From Acidimicrobiaceae bacterium (lineage in GTDB: Bacteria > Actinomycetota > Acidimicrobiia > Acidimicrobiales > Ilumatobacteraceae): a stretch of DNA of 64,000 nucleotides. The notes below the pieces were generated by a model. That model was not told where the DNA came from, did not search any database, and saw nothing but the letters and a program-made list of their open reading frames with translations. The stretch spans positions 1 to 64,000 of the forward strand of contig JAHEDX010000005.1 in assembly GCA_024641005.1 (NCBI GenBank), read 5' to 3'. A program made the translations under genes and the position numbers. Positions 60,473-64,000 of this stretch are shown in pieces (the first letter of the stretch is position 1; each line of letters begins with the position of its first letter).

Positions 60473-61348
60473 TCAGCGTTGGTAGTCGTAGAAGCCACGC
60501 CCGGTCTTGCGACCGAGCAGACCTGCATCGACCATGCGCGACAACAACGGCGGCGGAGCGTAGAGCGGCTCCTTGAACTCCTCGTACAAGCTCTCGGCCA
60601 CCGCCAAGGTGGTATCGAGACCGATCAGGTCGGTCAATCGCAGCGGCCCCATCGGGTGGCTGCAACCCTCGACCATGCCGGTGTCGATGTCGTCGGCCGA
60701 CGCGAACCCTGACTCCATCATGCGGATCGCGGACAGCAGGTACGGGATCAGCAGTGCGTTCACGACGAAACCAGCCCGGTCCTGGCTGCGGATCACCCGC
60801 TTGTGCAGGACGTTCGCCGCGAATGCATCGGAACGAGCGGTGGTGTCGTCGCTCGTCATCAGGCTGGTCACCAACTCGACCAACTTGAGGACCGGCACCG
60901 GGTTGAAGAAGTGGATGCCGATCACCTGCTCGGGCCGCCGGGTGGCGGTGCCGAGCTTCATGATCGGGATCGAGCTGGTGTTGCTGGCCAGGATCGCCCC
61001 GTCGGCGGTCACCACCTGATCGAGCTGCTTGAAGATGTCGACTTTCATCGCCGCATCCTCGACCACGGCCTCGACGACCAGCTGGCGGTCTGCCAGATCC
61101 GCGATGTCGGTGGTGAAGTTCAGACGAGCCACTGCGGCGTCGCGCTCGTCCTCGTTCATCTTGCCGGCGGTGAATCCGCGGTCGAGCGACTTCACGAGAC
61201 GGGCACGGCCCGATTCGGCGGCCGCTTCGTTGACCTCGCGGATCATCACGTCGAGGCCGGCGCGGGCGCAGACCTCGGCGATGCCCGAGCCCATCAGGCC
61301 ACAGCCCACGACGCCGACTCGTTGGATGGTCAATGCGTTGTCACTCAT
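60473..61348 (-). CDS. 3-hydroxyacyl-CoA (3-hydroxybutyryl-CoA) dehydrogenase
   Basis: A 291-residue single-function dehydrogenase. The NAD-binding motif is VVGCGLMGSGIAE at residues 13-25; the catalytic histidine and its loop appear as GIHFFNPVPVLKLVE; SQDRAGFVVNALLIPYL and SHPMGPLRLTDLIGLD are typical of the C-terminal dimer domain. It acts in beta-oxidation or polyhydroxybutyrate-like pathways. The start is ATG 61348. A family B-like palindrome occupies the divergent gap to glgX. Confidence 0.93.
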   Translation of the reverse strand: MSDNALTIQRVGVVGCGLMGSGIAEVCARAGLDVMIREVNEAAAESGRARLVKSLDRGFTAGKMNEDERDAAVARLNFTTDIADLADRQLVVEAVVEDAAMKVDIFKQLDQVVTADGAILASNTSSIPIMKLGTATRRPEQVIGIHFFNPVPVLKLVELVTSLMTSDDTTARSDAFAANVLHKRVIRSQDRAGFVVNALLIPYLLSAIRMMESGFASADDIDTGMVEGCSHPMGPLRLTDLIGLDTTLAVAESLYEEFKEPLYAPPPLLSRMVDAGLLGRKTGRGFYDYQR

Positions 61349-61397
61349 AGATCAGTGATTCTGCCCCATATCGAGCCGCCGACCCACGATCACCCCG

Positions 61398-61468
61398 TTC
61401 TGTGCAGCGAATGGCAGGCCCGGGCCTGCCATTCGCCGCACAGAAGGAAGTTGGGGCCGGGCCCTTGC
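61398..61468. repeat. Palindromic repeat family B-like, copy 3, plus an adjacent hairpin
   Basis: A 48-base palindrome at 61398-61445 has 24-bp arms with one mismatch. The outer parts are TTCTGTGCAGC and GCCGCACAGAA and the centre is CAGGCCCGGGCCTG. The outer arms match the TTCTGTTCAGC core of family B with a T-to-G change. A second hairpin GCCGGGC / GCCCGGC follows at about 61457-61474. They lie in a divergent intergenic region (hydroxyacyl-CoA dehydrogenase / glgX), where a terminator is not expected. Confidence 0.7.
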
Positions 61469-61484
61469 CCGGCAGACTGTGCGG

Positions 61485-63683
61485 ATGTCCGAGCCCGGCT
61501 CCAAACACCTGCCCCGCCGCTGGTTGGGCACCCCGTATCCACTTGGCGCCTCCTACGACGGCACGGGGACCAACTTCTCGATCTTCTCGAGCGTCGCCGA
61601 AGGCGTCGAACTGTGCCTGCTCGGCGACGCCACCGCGCAAGGGCGACGCGACGAGGTTCGCATCGACGTCACCGAGGTCGACGGCCACATCTGGCACGTC
61701 TATCTGCCTGACGTACGCCCCGGCCAGCACTACGGCTGGCGGGTACACGGCCGCTGGGAACCCAGCGCCGGCATCTGGTGCAACTCGTCCAAGCTCCTAC
61801 TCGACCCGTACGCCAAGGCGATCGAGGGAGTGATCGATTGGACGCCGGCCTGCTTCGGGTATGACTTCGCCGACCACGACAAACCCAACTTCGACGACAG
61901 CGCCCCCCACGTGCAGCTCGCCGTGGTGAGCGACCCGTTCTTCGAGTGGGGTAACGACCGGCCGCCGGCGACGGCGATGCACGACACCGTCATCTACGAA
62001 GCGCACGTGCGTGGTTTGACGATGCGTCACCCCGGCGTCCCTGACGAGTTGCGCGGCACCTACGCCGGCATCGCCCACCCCGCTGTCCTGAATCACCTCA
62101 CCGACCTCGGCATCACGGCGATCGAGTTGATGCCCGTCCATCAGTTCGTCCACGACCACCGCTTGCGCGAGATGGGTCTCCGCAACTACTGGGGCTACAA
62201 CTCGATCGCCTACCTGTCGCCCCACAACGGGTACAGCTCACGCGGGGCGATGGGCGCCGCGCAGGAATTCAAAGCGATGGTGAAGGCGCTCCACGAGGCC
62301 GGGATCGAGGTCATTCTCGATGTCGTGTACAACCACACCGGCGAGGGCAATCACCTGGGTCCGACGTTGTCGATGCGGGGTATCGACAACGCCGCCTACT
62401 ACCGGCTCGTCGACGGCGACGAGCGCCATTACCTCGACTTCACGGGGACGGGCAACAGCATGAACATGCGCCACCCGCACGTGCTGCAGCTGATCATGGA
62501 CAGCCTTCGCTACTGGTACCTGGAGATGCACGTCGACGGTTTCCGGTTCGACCTCGCCTCTGCGTTGGCCCGCGAGCTGTACGAGGTCGACCGGCTCTCG
62601 GCGTTCTTCGACATCATCCAACAAGACCCGGTGATCTCACAGTGCAAGTTGATCGCCGAGCCGTGGGACGTCGGCGAAGGCGGCTACCAGGTCGGCAAGT
62701 TCCCGCCGCACTGGTCGGAATGGAACGGTAAGTACCGCGACACGATCCGCGACTTCTGGCGCGGCGAGCCGGCGGCGTTGGCCGAGTTCGGTTATCGCTT
62801 CACCGGGAGCTCCGACCTGTACGAGGCCGACACCCGCAAGCCGACCGCCTCGATCAACTTCATCACCTGCCACGACGGCTTCCCCCTCGCCGACCTGGTG
62901 TCGTACAACGACAAGCACAACGAGGCCAACGGCGAAGGCAACCGAGACGGTGAGTCGCACAACCGCTCATGGAATCACGGAGTCGAGGGCCCGACCGACG
63001 ACCCGGCGATCAACGAACTGCGAGCCCGTCAGAAGCGCAACCTGATCGCGACCCTGCTGCTGTCACAAGGCGTGCCGATGATCTCGGGCGGCGACGAGAT
63101 CGGCCATACCCAGGGCGGTAACAACAACGCCTACTGCCAAGACTCCGAGCTCACCTGGCACGACTGGGAACACGTCGACGAGGAGCTGTTCGACTGGGTG
63201 AAACGCTTGGTCCACATCCAACGCCAGCATCCGGTGTTCCGGAGGCGGCGCTGGTTCCAGGGCCGACAGATCCGCGGCATGGACGACATGGCGTGGTTGA
63301 AGCCCGACGGCAACGAGATGGACAACGACGACTGGGACTCGGGCTTCGCCAAGTCGGTCGGGGTCTTCCTCAACGGCCAGGGGATCCATGCCACCGACTC
63401 ATTCGGTGGCCGAATCGTCGACGACACCTTCCTGATCCTGTTCAACGCCAGCGAGCTCGATCTCGACTGGAAGATTCCGGGTGCTCGGTTCGGCGCGAGA
63501 TGGGTGTTCGTGCTCGACAGCACCCGACCGGACGTCGGCACGCCCGAGGTCGGATCGGAGTACGTCGAAGCCGGCGCGGTCGTCCCGGTGACGAGTCGCT
63601 CGCTGATGTTGATGCGCCTGACGGATGCCGGGCCGTCGGTGGGGCACCCCTCGACCGGGCGACCGGCTACTGCTGCGTCCTGA
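61485..63683 (+). CDS. glgX: Glycogen debranching enzyme GlgX
   Basis: A 732-residue GH13 enzyme that removes branches from phosphorylase-limited glycogen. The N-terminal CBM48 part begins GASYDGTGTNFSIFSSVAEG. The catalytic region has VVYNHTGEG, DGFRFDLA (nucleophile Asp), IAEPWD (acid/base Glu) and ITCHDGFPL. ISGGDEIGHTQGG and WFQGRQIRG are GlgX/TreX-like. ATG 61485 is preferred, with CAGACT 6 bases upstream as a weak -10; GTG 61479 is in frame. treZ starts within its stop codon. Confidence 0.94.
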   Translation: MSEPGSKHLPRRWLGTPYPLGASYDGTGTNFSIFSSVAEGVELCLLGDATAQGRRDEVRIDVTEVDGHIWHVYLPDVRPGQHYGWRVHGRWEPSAGIWCNSSKLLLDPYAKAIEGVIDWTPACFGYDFADHDKPNFDDSAPHVQLAVVSDPFFEWGNDRPPATAMHDTVIYEAHVRGLTMRHPGVPDELRGTYAGIAHPAVLNHLTDLGITAIELMPVHQFVHDHRLREMGLRNYWGYNSIAYLSPHNGYSSRGAMGAAQEFKAMVKALHEAGIEVILDVVYNHTGEGNHLGPTLSMRGIDNAAYYRLVDGDERHYLDFTGTGNSMNMRHPHVLQLIMDSLRYWYLEMHVDGFRFDLASALARELYEVDRLSAFFDIIQQDPVISQCKLIAEPWDVGEGGYQVGKFPPHWSEWNGKYRDTIRDFWRGEPAALAEFGYRFTGSSDLYEADTRKPTASINFITCHDGFPLADLVSYNDKHNEANGEGNRDGESHNRSWNHGVEGPTDDPAINELRARQKRNLIATLLLSQGVPMISGGDEIGHTQGGNNNAYCQDSELTWHDWEHVDEELFDWVKRLVHIQRQHPVFRRRRWFQGRQIRGMDDMAWLKPDGNEMDNDDWDSGFAKSVGVFLNGQGIHATDSFGGRIVDDTFLILFNASELDLDWKIPGARFGARWVFVLDSTRPDVGTPEVGSEYVEAGAVVPVTSRSLMLMRLTDAGPSVGHPSTGRPATAAS

Positions 63684-64000
63684 TGGCAGAGTCGCCAGGC
63701 GCTCACGTCGACGCGACCGGCACGACCTTCGTGCTGTGGGCCCCATTCGCAGCGGACGTGGCGGTGGTGATCGGTGATCAACGACGGGACCTCGAGCCGA
63801 TCGGCGAGGGGTACTGGCGACTGGTCGTCGACGACGCCGGCGACGGCGACACGTACCGCTACTCGATCGACGGTGGTGACCCGCTGCCCGACCCGGCCTC
63901 GGCGCTGCAGTCCGACGGTGTACACGGCGCGTCATCGATCGTCGATCCCCGGCAGTTCGAATGGAACGACCACGAGTGGCGCGGGCGCGGTCTCGCCGGA
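63683..64000 (+). CDS. treZ: Malto-oligosyltrehalose trehalohydrolase, 3' end outside window
   Basis: The first 106 residues of TreZ, which releases trehalose from maltooligosyltrehalose. The N-terminal beta-sandwich (TGTTFVLWAPFAADVAVVIG) and the diagnostic PDPASALQSDGVHGASSIVD and FEWNDHEWRG segments are visible. The catalytic barrel lies beyond the right edge. ATG 63683 shares a base with the glgX stop (TGATG), so the genes are translationally coupled. treY, the usual partner, is not between them and should be sought to the right. Confidence 0.87.
   Translation, partial: MAESPGAHVDATGTTFVLWAPFAADVAVVIGDQRRDLEPIGEGYWRLVVDDAGDGDTYRYSIDGGDPLPDPASALQSDGVHGASSIVDPRQFEWNDHEWRGRGLAG

Noticed and set aside
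1..64000. Prophage, integrative element or known antiphage island
   Set aside because: No integrase, transposase, restriction-modification, toxin-antitoxin or phage structural gene is recognisable; the MoxR/SWIM locus is the only candidate for an uncharacterised system.

Overview
The window is a stretch of high-GC actinobacterial chromosome. The gene content suggests the class Acidimicrobiia, possibly an Ilumatobacter-like organism; this is inferred from gene content only. Supporting signs are actinobacterial-type SOS boxes (CGAAC-N4-GTTCG), the ImuA'-ImuB-DnaE2 mutasome, PafBC, F420-type enzymes with CofC, a DUF3039 protein, a DUF2510-PrsW fusion, an NsrR-like Rrf2 protein and EF-G2. About 60 protein genes are packed tightly on both strands, many with 4-base ATGA or GTGA overlaps. 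I found no rRNA, tRNA, CRISPR array, integrase, transposase or prophage.

Layout. 1-4.0 kb: purH (3' end off the left edge), sucD, sucC and a B12-binding mutase subunit on the minus strand. 4.2-11 kb: a membrane-anchored hypothetical, EF-G2, a flavodoxin, an ArsR-CDF metal-efflux pair, and a FAD oxidoreductase with an alpha/beta hydrolase. 11-19.2 kb: PcrA helicase, an LLM oxidoreductase, an M20 peptidase, PrsW, a ferredoxin-like protein, DUF3039, Nudix and roadblock proteins. 19.2-28.4 kb: DNA-damage mutagenesis genes dnaE2, imuB (broken by one missing base) and imuA', interleaved with CinA-like, SDR, Nudix and response-regulator genes, then an Nfu_N-like protein. 28.5-30.6 kb: KtrB-KtrA potassium uptake. 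30.6-38.7 kb: a five-gene MoxR / VWA / DUF5682 / DUF5691 / SWIM set, split by two opposite-strand genes. 38.7-42.6 kb: SRPBCC, glutaredoxin, then a Zur-ZnuC // ZnuA-ZnuB zinc-uptake locus with two operator-like palindromes in its very short divergent control region. 42.6-46.7 kb: an HNH-like protein, the transsulfuration pair CBS-CGL, and an F420-type LLM enzyme. 46.7-51.5 kb: an HPF-like protein, RNase HII, SelD, and a cupredoxin-fused copper nitrite reductase facing an NsrR-like regulator. 51.6-55.7 kb: a hypothetical, GpsA, CofC, a PIG-L deacetylase, and HU with a separate lysine-rich tail peptide. 55.8-61.3 kb: HIT, PIN-PhoH, a DnaQ-like exonuclease, PafC-PafB and a 3-hydroxyacyl-CoA dehydrogenase. 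61.5-64 kb: GlgX and the start of TreZ.

Themes. DNA-damage response is strong: two near-identical SOS promoters drive dnaE2 and imuA'-imuB, and PafBC adds a LexA-independent arm. Metal and nitrogen-oxide homeostasis form a second theme (ArsR-CDF, Zur-Znu, NsrR-NirK), each with visible palindromic control sites. More than twenty genes have a TANNNT-like -10 only 5-8 bases before the start codon and no Shine-Dalgarno, so leaderless transcription looks common; I used this to choose starts. Two families of dispersed palindromic repeats, three copies each, lie between genes and in some cases supply stop codons or promoter bases. The most unusual items are the HU core with a separately encoded (KKAPA)6 peptide, the MoxR/VWA/SWIM locus, and the single-base disruption of imuB.
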